The notes: a model not told the origin generated them from the letters alone. 38,456 nt of DNA from JAPUDQ01 sp964552765 (GCA_964552765.1 CAZKIA010000007.1:1-38456); one strand, 5' to 3'; positions 8,721 through 17,921 are shown, counted from the first letter of the stretch. Translations and numbers: made by a program.

Positions 8721-10208
8721 CTAACTGGCTTTCGTGCGGGTTGGCTCTGGGGTGTGTAGATATTTTTTAGGGAAAAGTACACCATCATACCTCGAGATCA
8801 CTCCATCGGCAAAGATACGGTGGATCGTCTCAGCTGTGGTCGGTAGAAATGGCATGAGCAGTCCAGCAATTTGTTCAAGAGTGCCGACGCTATGGAGAAG
8901 GATTTCTTCTAGGTGAGCGGCTGATTCTGGGTCAGTATCTTTAGTCTTGGCAACAATCCACGGCTTGACATCCTCGAGGTATTGATTCAGCGAGCGCACA
9001 CTCACCCACACTTCATCGAGTGCTTGATTAAAGTTAAGCTGGTGCATCGCGTCGTGGTACAGTTGGCTATCGTGATGCGCACGGACACCATCGCCGATCA
9101 CGCCTTCTTGGTAACGATTTACCATTGCTACTACTCGCTGGACGAGATTACCGAGGTCGTTGCTGAGTTCGGTATTGTAGGCTGTCTCAAACTTTTCCCA
9201 GGTGAAATCGCCATCATCCATAGTCGGAATATGTCGCGCAAAGTAGTAACGAAAGGCATCCACCCCATAATTTTCTATAACTTCCATCGGGTCAATGACA
9301 TTACCAATACTCTTACTCATCTTGACTCCACCCGAACCGATATGTCCATGAACGAGAAGTTTTTTAGGGAGTGACACATCAAGACCAATCAGCATCGCTG
9401 GCCAGATAGCGGCATGAAAACGCATAATATCTTTGCCAACGACCTGCACATCTGCAGGCCAGTACTCACGCCATGTTTCGTTCTCTGGGTATCCTAGTAC
9501 TGTAATGTAGTTACTGAGCGCATCGATCCAAACGTACATCACCTGGGTATCATCACCTGGGATGGGAACACCCCATGACAGATTCTTCTTTGGACGAGAA
9601 ATACTGATGTCTTCAAGACCGCTCTCGAGAAGTTTCAGGAGCTCATTTTTACGGAATTCTGGTACGATCTCAAATTTGTGGTTGTCCAGTGCCTCGCGGA
9701 TTTGCTCAGTAAAAGCGCTTAATTTGAAATAATGATTCTCTTCAGATAAATGTTCGTAAGGTTTGCTGTGGTTAGGGCAGACGCCACCTGTGGCCTGGAC
9801 TTCTTTGTCAGTAAAAAACGCTTCATCACCAACACAATACCAGCCGGTATAGGTTCCTTTATAGATATACGGCTGTAGCTTCTCCCAAATATATTGGACA
9901 GATCGTTTGTGGTGTTCGTCAGTCGTGCGAATAAAATCAGTATAGCTAGTCCCGACAGCTTTCATCAGCACCTCAAAATTGCCATACATACTGTCGACAT
10001 ATGCTTGCGGTGTCATGCCAGCTTCGGCAGCTTTGGCAGCGACTTTGTTGCCGTGCTCATCGACGCCCACCTGGAACCGTACATCCTGGCCATTTTGTCG
10101 ATGATAACGCGCCCAGATATCCGCGATCAGGTAGTCAAGCGCATTACCGATATGCGGCTTTGCGTTGACATAGGGAATAGCGGTTGTGATGTATAATTTT
10201 TTACTCAT
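8721..10208 (-). CDS. metG: Methionyl-tRNA synthetase
   Basis: Class I synthetase charging tRNA-Met and initiator tRNA. The HIGH motif appears as HIGN near residue 19-22 and KMSKS as KMSKSIGN near 297, with WIDALSNYITVLGYP and the helical anticodon-binding domain following. The connective peptide keeps only part of the knuckle cysteines (CVGDEAFF, GGVCPNH), so a complete zinc site is doubtful. At 495 residues it lacks the C-terminal EMAP/Trbp-like domain. A GTG at 10214 would add two residues, but ATG 10208 follows an extended -10 box by 8 nt and better fits the leaderless pattern. tatD follows after 15 nt. Confidence 0.96.
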   Translation of the reverse strand: MSKKLYITTAIPYVNAKPHIGNALDYLIADIWARYHRQNGQDVRFQVGVDEHGNKVAAKAAEAGMTPQAYVDSMYGNFEVLMKAVGTSYTDFIRTTDEHHKRSVQYIWEKLQPYIYKGTYTGWYCVGDEAFFTDKEVQATGGVCPNHSKPYEHLSEENHYFKLSAFTEQIREALDNHKFEIVPEFRKNELLKLLESGLEDISISRPKKNLSWGVPIPGDDTQVMYVWIDALSNYITVLGYPENETWREYWPADVQVVGKDIMRFHAAIWPAMLIGLDVSLPKKLLVHGHIGSGGVKMSKSIGNVIDPMEVIENYGVDAFRYYFARHIPTMDDGDFTWEKFETAYNTELSNDLGNLVQRVVAMVNRYQEGVIGDGVRAHHDSQLYHDAMHQLNFNQALDEVWVSVRSLNQYLEDVKPWIVAKTKDTDPESAAHLEEILLHSVGTLEQIAGLLMPFLPTTAETIHRIFADGVISRYDGVLFPKKYLHTPEPTRTKAS

Positions 10209-10225
10209 TCCCACCCATTGTAACA
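10209..10225 (-). promoter_or_regulatory. Leaderless extended -10 promoter of metG
   Basis: Minus-strand TG-T-TACAAT with the hexamer at 10222-10217, then 8 nt to ATG 10208. A transcript starting at the usual distance would begin at or beside the start codon, excluding the GTG at 10214 as start. Confidence 0.6.
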
Positions 10226-10227
10226 GA

Positions 10228-10974
10228 TTACTCGAGCGCGGCGGCGACCATCATGCGGCCTTGACGCTCAGCATGACCCAGCTCCGTGGCAGCACGGTGT
10301 GAAAAATATCGTTCATCAGTATAAGTATTATGAGGACTCACGTATATATTCGCCTGGGGTACACCAAGTCGCTCAAACCGTTCACGATTGTGACCTGGGA
10401 TATCAATATGGATCTTACCATCGTCTCGCACTCTCATAAATCCTTGCCACTGCTCTATGTACGGCGGATCAAAATAATCCATGACGTCATGATCGGATTT
10501 GAGGCTCGGGCTCATCCAGATATGCCAATCACACGGATCTGAGCCACACTCATCAGCAACGCGGATAGCAAACTCTTCGATAAGCCCAGCGACACTAGCG
10601 TGACGCCCCAGGTGTAATACGCCAAGTAGTGGCACTACTGGATCATAGACGACAGTCGCAATACAATCTGCTACCGGCAATGTAATTACCTGGTTTTTCA
10701 TCGTCGTAAATAATGCGTCGCTTTTGATAGCTCCCGTCGTACTCTCATCAACTCGATCAATATGCGTGTAGGTATTTTCTGGTAGGTATGTCACAAATAC
10801 TTTAGCCCGAGACTTTGCCTCAAAGCCACAAGTTTTTAAAAATAACTCGGCATTTTTTTCATGCCCTGGAAGTGATGGTTTGCCACCACCGGCCGCCATC
10901 GAACCATCTTCGACACCCGAAAACGCTATCCTCACGCCATCAGCAAAATCCCGAACTGGTTTATAGGTATGCAT
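10228..10974 (-). CDS. PgeF/YfiH-type purine nucleoside phosphorylase-like (laccase-domain) protein
   Basis: 248 residues of the Cu-oxidase_4 (YfiH/YlmD/RlpA-neighbour) family, now known in characterised members as zinc-dependent purine nucleoside phosphorylase/adenosine deaminase rather than laccase. The metal-site region is visible: NTYTHIDRV (first His), LPVADCIATVVYDP (Cys) and LLGVLHLGRHASVAG (His). The C-terminal HNTYTDERYFSHRAATE corresponds to the usual CT..d..FfS.R signature. ATG 10974 is supported by TACACT 7 nt upstream. It is monocistronic between metG and a short hypothetical gene. Confidence 0.85.
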   Translation of the reverse strand: MHTYKPVRDFADGVRIAFSGVEDGSMAAGGGKPSLPGHEKNAELFLKTCGFEAKSRAKVFVTYLPENTYTHIDRVDESTTGAIKSDALFTTMKNQVITLPVADCIATVVYDPVVPLLGVLHLGRHASVAGLIEEFAIRVADECGSDPCDWHIWMSPSLKSDHDVMDYFDPPYIEQWQGFMRVRDDGKIHIDIPGHNRERFERLGVPQANIYVSPHNTYTDERYFSHRAATELGHAERQGRMMVAAALE

Positions 10975-10988
10975 GTACTCTAGTGTAT
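10975..10988 (-). promoter_or_regulatory. Leaderless promoter of the PgeF-type gene
   Basis: Minus-strand TACACT at 10987-10982 is followed by 7 nt and ATG. There is no Shine-Dalgarno sequence. Confidence 0.5.
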
Positions 10989-10998
10989 CATCGCAATA

Positions 10999-11622
10999 CT
11001 ACCAGAGATACTGAGAATAATCTGTCTGGAGAGTAACGAGGTAGTATTTCTCAGCCTTTTTATCCTGCACGGCATGGAAGACACTCTGGTCAGAATACAT
11101 AAATCCTGTACTGCGAAAATTTACTCCATCTGCAGGCGGTAATTCTCGACTCTCGATGATGGCGATCCTACTTGTTATTGCTCCGCCACGCATTTTCGGC
11201 TCGTTAAAATGGCGTGTAACATTCGCTGTTGCCGTTATGACGGCATTTGAAGATGAGGATTGTACAAAATATTCTTTCTTCTCAGGCCATGACGAATTAA
11301 ACCAACCATTTTCACGTAAATAGTTACTTATTTTTTCTTGTGACACATCACGATCAGCTAATAAAATATGGTTAATCATCGTGCAGCTTCGCTCAATAAT
11401 GCTCTTTGAGCCACATTCTGTATTTTCGGACGATATGTAATCAAACTTACCTAAAGAGTCCTGAAGAGTCGCAATTGCAACTATATGCGAATCGCGCGCC
11501 AAAGCACGCTGGGGAGCATTTAAGGCTTGTGATCCTACGACGAACAGGATTATAGCGCCAGCCACTAGCCCTATGGGCCAAAGTACCCTTTTTCTCGTTA
11601 CTTCCTGTAAGGTTTTCTTCAT
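10999..11622 (-). CDS. Single-pass membrane hypothetical protein, 207 aa
   Basis: Basic N-terminus (MKKTLQEVTRKRVLW) followed by one membrane segment (about residues 15-33), then about 170 residues predicted to lie outside the cytoplasm. Two cysteines (NTECGSK and RSCTMIN) are close together in the outer part and could form a disulfide. No family recognised. AAAGG lies just before the ATG. The 112-nt space between it and rsmA holds small inverted repeats (see 11700) but no convincing terminator. Confidence 0.7.
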   Translation of the reverse strand: MKKTLQEVTRKRVLWPIGLVAGAIILFVVGSQALNAPQRALARDSHIVAIATLQDSLGKFDYISSENTECGSKSIIERSCTMINHILLADRDVSQEKISNYLRENGWFNSSWPEKKEYFVQSSSSNAVITATANVTRHFNEPKMRGGAITSRIAIIESRELPPADGVNFRSTGFMYSDQSVFHAVQDKKAEKYYLVTLQTDYSQYLW

Positions 11623-11734
11623 GACGCCTTTCTACTTATTCTTTATCTTCTGCTAAAGCATCAGGATCAGCATCACCGCGCTATGTCGGATGGATTTAAT
11701 CCATCAACCTAAGCTGAGCACCTTATAAAACTGC

Positions 11735-12502
11735 TCATTTATTATTTGCTGACAATTTCAACCAATCCTCTATCGATAACTCCTGAGCGCGAGCATCGGG
11801 TAGTATACCGGCAGACGTAAGTAACGATTCGACTTCTGATTTATCTAGATTTAAACCACCCGCTAGTGAGCTACGCAGCTTTTTGCGGCGAGCCGAAAAG
11901 CCTGCTTTGACCAGTCGAAAGAATTCCTTTTGCTGATCGGTCGGTACAAGCGGTTGATCACGACGATCAAAGATAACAACTTGACTATCAACTTTTGGTG
12001 CTGGCGTAAATAATTCACGGCCTACTACAGGGCCCAGTGATACCTCGTGAAATACTTGCGCCGATAGCGACAGGAGGCTCATTTCACCTGGGATTGCCGC
12101 AAGCCTCTCGGCGACTTCCTTTTGGACAAGAAGTACTGCCCTACTCGGACGCTTGGAATCTTCGGATATTTTGCGAACGATTTTGTTCGTGATGTAATAC
12201 GGAATATTACCAACCACAAGAAAATCATCAGGTAATTCCGATGCATCATAAGAAAGAATATCTTGGTTGACTACCGTCAAGTCCTTGCCGGGAAACTGCC
12301 CGGGTAATTTACGCGCCAAGTCTTCATCGTATTCAATCGCTATCACGCTCGCACCATGCCCAAGCAGTACGCTGGTCATTGTGCCGAGGCCTGGCCCAAT
12401 CTCGAGCACGGTATCGCCTGGTTCTATGTACGCGCAATCAACAATCGTCTCAAGGACGTAGCGATCACGAAGCCAGTGTTGGCCAAGTTCTTTTTTGGGC
12501 AT
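11735..12502 (-). CDS. rsmA: 16S rRNA adenine N6,N6-dimethyltransferase RsmA (KsgA)
   Basis: Dimethylates two adjacent adenosines in the 3'-terminal hairpin of 16S rRNA during small-subunit maturation. Family signature at the N-terminus (KKELGQHWLRD), SAM motif I VLEIGPGLGTMT near 34, acidic motif II AIEYDED, and the catalytic N-[IL]-P-Y motif as VVGNIPYYIT near 100, plus the C-terminal helical domain with SARRKKLRSSL. 255 residues is slightly short but complete. The start codon abuts the stop of the G5/lysozyme gene (TAAATG), so translation is coupled. Confidence 0.96.
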   Translation of the reverse strand: MPKKELGQHWLRDRYVLETIVDCAYIEPGDTVLEIGPGLGTMTSVLLGHGASVIAIEYDEDLARKLPGQFPGKDLTVVNQDILSYDASELPDDFLVVGNIPYYITNKIVRKISEDSKRPSRAVLLVQKEVAERLAAIPGEMSLLSLSAQVFHEVSLGPVVGRELFTPAPKVDSQVVIFDRRDQPLVPTDQQKEFFRLVKAGFSARRKKLRSSLAGGLNLDKSEVESLLTSAGILPDARAQELSIEDWLKLSANNK

Positions 12503-13798
12503 TTAGTGGCTCGCAAGGATATTGTATGCAAACTGGATACGTTTGCCCTCAGCACAGACGCCACAACGCTCGTAGCCGTTCTGGAATGCCACGACAGCAC
12601 CTTCGACAGTCGATGAGGCACGGATCTGGCCCAGTACACTCGCGTAGCCACCTGATAGTTCTGACCACATAAAGTCGAGCTGGGTATAGATATTATACGG
12701 ATCGGGCATCGATAGTAGCTTTGCCTTGCGACTACCCGTCCACTGCGCCAAGCCGTCACCCGTCGTATTAAAGCCATGCTCCTGCATAAGATTACCCATA
12801 ACACCAGCAGTTTGCTCACGGGTAAGACCTTTACCAATGAGGTAATTCCAGGTGATTGTCTCGTTCTCGGTCGGTGATGTGTAAGCGCCCTTAAAGCGTG
12901 TACCAATGACAATGACTTGCTTGACTGGCTCGACAGTCGTAACGCTCGCGATAGCCTTGCGTGAGACTTCTTGCCCATTTTTCATCTCAATTTCATAAGT
13001 CACCGTCTTTTTACCATCGCTACCCTGGGTGCGAACTTCACGGCTACCGTACTCTTTGTCGGCATCTTTAATCTCTTCAGTGGGCCGTGCAACGACTTCT
13101 TCTTGTGTCATTGTCTGCTTGCCGTCCCGCCACACAGCGAGGTTCATGTTATGTGTAATCGGTGTGTGATTTGGCAATGATTGACCGTCCTGCGCACCGA
13201 GAACAATTCCTTTTTCTTTCAGCAGTTCACCAACCGTTCGGGCCCATGTGCGAATCTCAACGGGTTTCCCGTACTGAACGAAGTTAACAACGGGAGCTCG
13301 CTTAACAGCAAGTCGCAGCCCAGCACCACCCTCGGCCAGCGGGCTACTAGCAAGCTGAAACTCGGTTTTGTCTTCGTTGTAAAGGACAGCGCCCGTCTTG
13401 GCAAGAATCTTCTTTGGGCTTTGTTCGGCGGTAAGTACCTGCGTTTTAACGCCATTATCTTCGACGATAACAGAGCGAGCACGATAAACATTGACGGTAT
13501 ATGACTTTGCTTCAAGTTTAGTCGTCACTGCCGGTTCAACAGCATCAACCTCTTCAATGGCAATATTCTGCTCGCGCAAGGCTGCACCAATCGTTGTCTT
13601 GTTGGTAATAAATGTCTTCTCATCGCCTTGGTCATAGACAGTCAAAAGGTGTTGGTCAGCAGAAGATGCGACATCGATAGCCGTCACTTGACGCGATAAC
13701 ATAACCAGCGCGAAGATAGCGAGAACAGCACACAGGGCCCAGATCCTATAGTGGAGGCGGGCACGCTGTAATATTCTATTTGTGTATTCTGTACTCAC
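12503..13798 (-). CDS. YabE-like DUF348/G5 protein with C-terminal tail-lysozyme-like domain
   Basis: Predicted cell-wall-active surface protein. A hydrophobic N-terminal signal/anchor (IWALCAVLAIFALVMLS) is followed by DUF348-type repeats (FITNKTTIGAALREQNI; WARTVGELLKEKGIVLG), a G5 domain (from KQTMTQEEVV to about KQVIVIGTR) and a C-terminal domain like phage tail lysozyme, with LTREQTAGVMGNLMQEHGF and GDGLAQWTG; the Glu in MQEHGF is the likely catalytic acid. The order DUF348-G5-lytic domain parallels YabE and Rpf-type proteins. A consensus promoter (TTGCCC, 17 nt, TATAAT) ends at 13812 and overlaps the ATG at 13813, so that ATG cannot lie on this transcript; I place the start at GTG 13798. 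rsmA follows immediately, as ksgA follows yabE in many Gram-positives. Confidence 0.85.
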   Translation of the reverse strand: MSTEYTNRILQRARLHYRIWALCAVLAIFALVMLSRQVTAIDVASSADQHLLTVYDQGDEKTFITNKTTIGAALREQNIAIEEVDAVEPAVTTKLEAKSYTVNVYRARSVIVEDNGVKTQVLTAEQSPKKILAKTGAVLYNEDKTEFQLASSPLAEGGAGLRLAVKRAPVVNFVQYGKPVEIRTWARTVGELLKEKGIVLGAQDGQSLPNHTPITHNMNLAVWRDGKQTMTQEEVVARPTEEIKDADKEYGSREVRTQGSDGKKTVTYEIEMKNGQEVSRKAIASVTTVEPVKQVIVIGTRFKGAYTSPTENETITWNYLIGKGLTREQTAGVMGNLMQEHGFNTTGDGLAQWTGSRKAKLLSMPDPYNIYTQLDFMWSELSGGYASVLGQIRASSTVEGAVVAFQNGYERCGVCAEGKRIQFAYNILASH

Positions 13799-13840
13799 AA
13801 CAGTATGTAGCATTATATAAAACTTACTACGTTTGGGCAA
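13799..13840 (-). promoter_or_regulatory. Consensus -35/-10 promoter of the YabE-like gene
   Basis: Minus-strand TTGCCC (13840-13835), 17-nt spacer, TATAAT (13817-13812), then 13 nt to GTG 13798. The -35 box lies in one arm of a small GGGCA/TGCCC hairpin downstream of the NUDIX gene. Confidence 0.6.
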
Positions 13841-13857
13841 ATCTCTCTGCCCACTCC

Positions 13858-14325
13858 TTAGCTGGTTTCTTCAAATTCTCTCTTGATAATCGCTTCACTG
13901 ACTCGCCCAATATTTTCAGGGAGTTGATCTATATCATACCATTTTCTATCTATTATTTCAAATTTATAGATGCCAGAAAGTGGTTTTAACTCCATTTTTT
14001 TGATCATCACGTTATAAATTACGAGGTCGCAGCGTAGTGGATAAGCGGCAGGGAGTGTCGTCAGATATGACAAGCGCTTGCGATCAATTACTAGCGTTGT
14101 CTCTTCATACACTTCACGCACGGCAGCACGTGATGGCGCTTCACCTTTATTGATACCGCCACCTGGTAACTCCCACTTCTGACTACTGAACCATGATTTG
14201 ACGAGCAGTACCTGTTTTTTATTATTGCGTATTTCAACACGAACTCGCGGCCGCTCCCTCGAGACTAAGTATGCGATAAACGGCTTGGCAGCCGTGTAGG
14301 CCCATCGACCAATAGCATGTATCAT
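13858..14325 (-). CDS. NUDIX hydrolase
   Basis: 155 residues. A complete Nudix box (GGGINKGEAPSRAAVREVYEE, residues about 53-73) gives the Mg-binding RExxEE, so hydrolysis of a nucleoside diphosphate linked to X is expected; substrate cannot be read from the sequence. The N-terminal segment (IGRWAYTAAKPFIAYLVS) is moderately hydrophobic and could be a membrane-associating helix. Its ATG overlaps the pcrA stop by 4 nt (ATGA), so it is translated with the helicase. Confidence 0.9.
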   Translation of the reverse strand: MIHAIGRWAYTAAKPFIAYLVSRERPRVRVEIRNNKKQVLLVKSWFSSQKWELPGGGINKGEAPSRAAVREVYEETTLVIDRKRLSYLTTLPAAYPLRCDLVIYNVMIKKMELKPLSGIYKFEIIDRKWYDIDQLPENIGRVSEAIIKREFEETS

Positions 14326-16451
14326 GAAAGCTTCTCCAGTGGCGCAAAAGCAACGTTGAGCTTCTTAACCCCTTTACCCCGAAACGCAACCGTTACAACC
14401 GTTCCATCGATATGCGTCACGACACCACTACCAAATACTCCATGTCGTACACCATCGCCAACCGATAGATTAAGCTCCTCGTCGCTCTCATAGTGCGGCT
14501 CATCAGTAAACTTCATGCCATATGCGCTGCTAGCTGGTGCGATCTCACTGACTTCAATCTCACTGAGGAATCGAGACGGTGGGTTGTGCTGTGTCGTGCC
14601 AAAAATCATGCGACTACTGGCTGAGCTCAAATAAAGTTCTTCACGTGCCCGTGTCATACCGACATAGCAGAGTCGTCGCTCTTCTTCCATCTGCTCAGGG
14701 TCATAAAGAGCGCGCGTATGCGGAAAAATCGTCTCCTCTAAACCAATCATAAATACCACCGGAAACTCGAGTCCCTTGGCAGCATGAAGTGTCATCAAGG
14801 TAATAGCATCTTGCGAACTGTCGCTCATATCAAGATCAGAAATCAATGATATTTCCTCAAGATATCCCGGCACATCAAGGTCGGCTCGCTCCCGAGCATC
14901 CGTCACGAGCTCCCTCACGTTAGCCATACGATCCTCGGCTTGCGGCGTGCCATCGTCCAGGAAATCCAAGTAGCGAAATCGCTTGATGATGAGTTCGATC
15001 ATATCAGCGAGATTAGTGGCTACCATCTCGGCCTGGAGTTTTTGTAGCGCTTCACCAAGTTCGCGTAGTGCCGTCTTTGCACGAGGAGTAAGCGCACTAC
15101 AGAGATCGACGGAGTTCATTGCCTCGATCAAATCCATACTTGTCTGCGACTGCCAGATAAGAAATTTCTCGACACTGGTCGCACCAAGTCCGCGCGTTGG
15201 TACATTGACAATCCGTGAAAAACTCGGCCGATCCTGCGGCTGATATAAAAGCCGTAGGTAAGCAATGACGTCTTTAATCTCTTTGCGATCATAAAACCGC
15301 GTCCCGCCAACAATACGATATGGTACACCATAGCGGATACACATCTCTTCTATGGCACGCGACTGGGCATTTGTTCGATAGAGGATTGCGTGATCGCGCA
15401 TGCACCGGGCCCGAAGATCAACTGTGCTTTTGATCCGTGTCACCACGCTCTCCGCCTCATGCAATTCAGAACCAACATACATCACTTGCACGGGTAACCC
15501 ACCGTGTTTGTCGGTCGTTAGCTTCTTGTCAGTACGCTGTGTATTTTTGGTAATGACATTATGCGCAGCATCAAGAATCGGTTTGGTAGAGCGATAATTT
15601 TGCTCCAACTTTACGACGGCCGCACCAGGATAGTCGCGCTCGAAGTTAAGGATATTGGTAAAATCTGCTCCACGCCAACTATAAATTGACTGCCAATCAT
15701 CACCGACAACACAGATATTTTTTGCTTCGCCGGTCAGAAGTTTTATGAGCCGATACTGTGCGGCATTGGTGTCTTGGTACTCATCGATCATGATATATTG
15801 AAAGCGTTTTTGCCATAGGCTACGGAGTTCATCAGATGATTTCAGCAGTCGCACAGCTTCGGCAATCAGATCATCAAAATCCAGCGCCGCTGTGGCTTTT
15901 CGCAGCCGCTCATAGACAGGAAAGACCTCTGCCGCTGCTTTTTGCTGTGGCAACTTCGCAAGACTGGCATAATCAGCTGGCGACACGAGATCATTCTTGG
16001 CACCACTTATGAGTGAACTTACTCCGCGAGGCGTAAATGATTTTTCAGAGATACCGAGCTGTTTCATTGCCTGCTTTACAAGACTAAGCCGATCAGCCTC
16101 ATCAAGAATTATAAAGTTCTTTGGAATGCCAATATGCTCACCGTCAAAGCGAAGCATACGCACACAAATGGAGTGAAATGTCCCCATCCAAGGCATAAAG
16201 CTACGATTATTGGCATCTTCACCCGTCAATACGGCGAGACGCTCGCGCATTTCCTTGGCTGCTTTGTTCGTAAACGTAACCGCAAGGACGGCGCCCGATG
16301 GCACTCCTCGGTCTAATAGATGAGCGATACGATGCGTCAGCGTCTTGGTCTTGCCCGAGCCTGCGCCCGCCAATATCAACAATGGGCCTTGATCGTGAAG
16401 GGCGGCAGTTTTTTGCGCATCATTAAGTCCATCTAAAATAGAATGAGTCAT
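14322..16451 (-). CDS. pcrA: UvrD/PcrA superfamily 1A 3'-5' DNA helicase
   Basis: ATP-dependent helicase for repair, replication restart and clearing of DNA-bound protein. Q-motif and Walker A (LNDAQKTAA, AGAGSGKT at 29-36), DEYQDTN near 222, VGDDWQSIYSWRGA, EQNYRSTK, TLHAAKGLEFPVVF near 550 and VGMTRARE near 600 are all intact. The last 45 residues (VGDGVRHGVFGSGVV... FRGKGVKKLNVAFAPLEKL) form the Tudor-like C-terminal domain typical of PcrA. 709 residues is usual for PcrA. It starts at ATG 16451, 7 nt after a TACAAT box, and overlaps the NUDIX gene downstream. Confidence 0.95.
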   Translation of the reverse strand: MTHSILDGLNDAQKTAALHDQGPLLILAGAGSGKTKTLTHRIAHLLDRGVPSGAVLAVTFTNKAAKEMRERLAVLTGEDANNRSFMPWMGTFHSICVRMLRFDGEHIGIPKNFIILDEADRLSLVKQAMKQLGISEKSFTPRGVSSLISGAKNDLVSPADYASLAKLPQQKAAAEVFPVYERLRKATAALDFDDLIAEAVRLLKSSDELRSLWQKRFQYIMIDEYQDTNAAQYRLIKLLTGEAKNICVVGDDWQSIYSWRGADFTNILNFERDYPGAAVVKLEQNYRSTKPILDAAHNVITKNTQRTDKKLTTDKHGGLPVQVMYVGSELHEAESVVTRIKSTVDLRARCMRDHAILYRTNAQSRAIEEMCIRYGVPYRIVGGTRFYDRKEIKDVIAYLRLLYQPQDRPSFSRIVNVPTRGLGATSVEKFLIWQSQTSMDLIEAMNSVDLCSALTPRAKTALRELGEALQKLQAEMVATNLADMIELIIKRFRYLDFLDDGTPQAEDRMANVRELVTDARERADLDVPGYLEEISLISDLDMSDSSQDAITLMTLHAAKGLEFPVVFMIGLEETIFPHTRALYDPEQMEEERRLCYVGMTRAREELYLSSASSRMIFGTTQHNPPSRFLSEIEVSEIAPASSAYGMKFTDEPHYESDEELNLSVGDGVRHGVFGSGVVTHIDGTVVTVAFRGKGVKKLNVAFAPLEKLS

Positions 16452-16464
16452 CCTATCTATTGTA
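16452..16464 (-). promoter_or_regulatory. Leaderless promoter of pcrA
   Basis: Minus-strand TACAAT (16464-16459) followed by 7 nt and ATG. It lies in the 24-nt gap after the acidic tail-anchored gene, so the helicase need not depend on the tpiA transcript. Confidence 0.55.
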
Positions 16465-16475
16465 ACGAAAAACCG

Positions 16476-17912
16476 CTATTGTTGACCGTATAGAAAATAC
16501 AACACGCCAATCGATGCTCCGACAAGAAACAAGATCAGTACGACAATACCCCATATCATCATCGATGACTTTGGCTTTGTGCTCGCGAGTGGCTGCTGAT
16601 ATGAACTTGCGTCAAAGACCGGGTGTGGCTCCTGTTCGGCCGCGGCTGCCGCAGTGGCTGGCGAGACATCAGTTGACGTAGTATTCGATGTATCGGGATT
16701 CGTGTTGTCTGCTGATTGCTCGGTCTCACCGACGGTCTCATTGGCCTCTACTGCCATAACATCAGGGGCGAATTCTCGTGGTGTTTGTCCTGAATCACCA
16801 GTCGCCACCACCGACGCCTTTTCATCGAGCGATACACTCGAAGTGTCGCCTAGGCCATCAGCTGGTAGCGCATTGAGTGGTCGTTTCTCGACAGGTACAT
16901 CAGGGATAAATGGCGTTGTTGTATCAATCGCTACTGCATCATCACCTGGTTCATCGACAGGTTCATCCTGAGTCTCGGTATCAAGCGACAAATCTGATGT
17001 TGCCGGCTCTTCCACTTCTTCAGTAATACTTGGAGTGGCATCGATAGTTGATACGCCGACTTCATTCTGCTCATCATCTGGTGCTACCGAAAAGTCACTT
17101 GACGGAGTAATCGTGACGCCGCTACGTGGCCCCATCGGTTTCGACTCAGATTTCATATCTGCAGAAGGATGTACCATGTCCATAAATCGACCTCGCCGTG
17201 GCGCAACCACATCTTGAGAAGGATCTGAAGTATTTGAATCATCAGTATTCGTAGCAGTGACCTCGTCAGAATTATCGGCTGTATCACGGTCTTCACTCGT
17301 ATTTTCATGAACAGGGGAATCTTCTTCGGGTGTATTTTCAGTGTGCGAATCAGACTCTTCATCACTCATCTGGTCGTTGTCGTCATGGGGTTCATCAGAA
17401 GCTGTCTTCTCATCATGAAGCTGGTCATCGTGTGTTAGGCTTGACTCAACAGGCTCTAGATTTGACTGTGTCTGGTCGGTCTGTTCACTGGGGACATCCG
17501 TGTTATCGCTATCGTTCTCTCTCCTGTCTGCCTCATCCTTAGCAGGTGATAGAGAACTAACCATGGGTACCTCGGGAAGATCATCGTTGCTGTTACTGTG
17601 CATATTATCTTCATGCGCCTCTAGAGGTGTCTGGGCGCTCTCATCATCGCGAGCAGTCTCATCGCTTGCAGGCTCCGCCACTTCTTCAAGTGCAACAGGA
17701 GGTGTCTGTACGGCACCTGGTTCGGCTGGCTCGGCTGGCTCTGTCGTTGAGACACTACTCGTACTCGTTTGCGACGCATCAGCTGCCGGCGAGACCTGGG
17801 ATACAGGCACTGCCACAGAGGAATCAGTCGCTACTGGATCAGTCGATTGTTTTTTCTTCGTTAGCACGGAACTTACCGCGCGGTCTAGCTCATCAAAGTC
17901 AAAATCTTTCAT
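16476..17912 (-). CDS. Acidic, low-complexity, tail-anchored protein
   Basis: 478 residues with no recognised family. A short conserved-looking N-terminus (MKDFDFDELDRAVSSVLTKKK) is followed by about 400 residues of Ser/Thr/Asp/Glu/Pro/Val-rich sequence with no predicted fold, and a single membrane segment at the very C-terminus (MMIWGIVVLILFLVGASIGVLYFLYG). There is no signal peptide, so the disordered part should stay in the cytoplasm with only a few residues outside (inference). It begins 9 nt after tpiA behind a GGTGGGG Shine-Dalgarno-like sequence. The length of the disordered region is likely to vary between strains. Confidence 0.75.
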   Translation of the reverse strand: MKDFDFDELDRAVSSVLTKKKQSTDPVATDSSVAVPVSQVSPAADASQTSTSSVSTTEPAEPAEPGAVQTPPVALEEVAEPASDETARDDESAQTPLEAHEDNMHSNSNDDLPEVPMVSSLSPAKDEADRRENDSDNTDVPSEQTDQTQSNLEPVESSLTHDDQLHDEKTASDEPHDDNDQMSDEESDSHTENTPEEDSPVHENTSEDRDTADNSDEVTATNTDDSNTSDPSQDVVAPRRGRFMDMVHPSADMKSESKPMGPRSGVTITPSSDFSVAPDDEQNEVGVSTIDATPSITEEVEEPATSDLSLDTETQDEPVDEPGDDAVAIDTTTPFIPDVPVEKRPLNALPADGLGDTSSVSLDEKASVVATGDSGQTPREFAPDVMAVEANETVGETEQSADNTNPDTSNTTSTDVSPATAAAAAEQEPHPVFDASSYQQPLASTKPKSSMMIWGIVVLILFLVGASIGVLYFLYGQQ

Positions 17913-17921
17913 TTCCCCACC

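Noticed and set aside
11637..11683. Minus-strand remnant encoding GDADPDALAEDKE before a stop, upstream of the 207-aa gene
   Set aside because: It looks like an acidic protein tail, but an in-frame TAG precedes it by two codons and nothing else of a gene is visible.
11685..11725. Palindrome GATGGATTTAATCCATC and a TGAGCA/TGCTCA hairpin as an rsmA terminator
   Set aside because: The first is a palindrome with no loop, the second is weak, and neither is followed by a T-tract.
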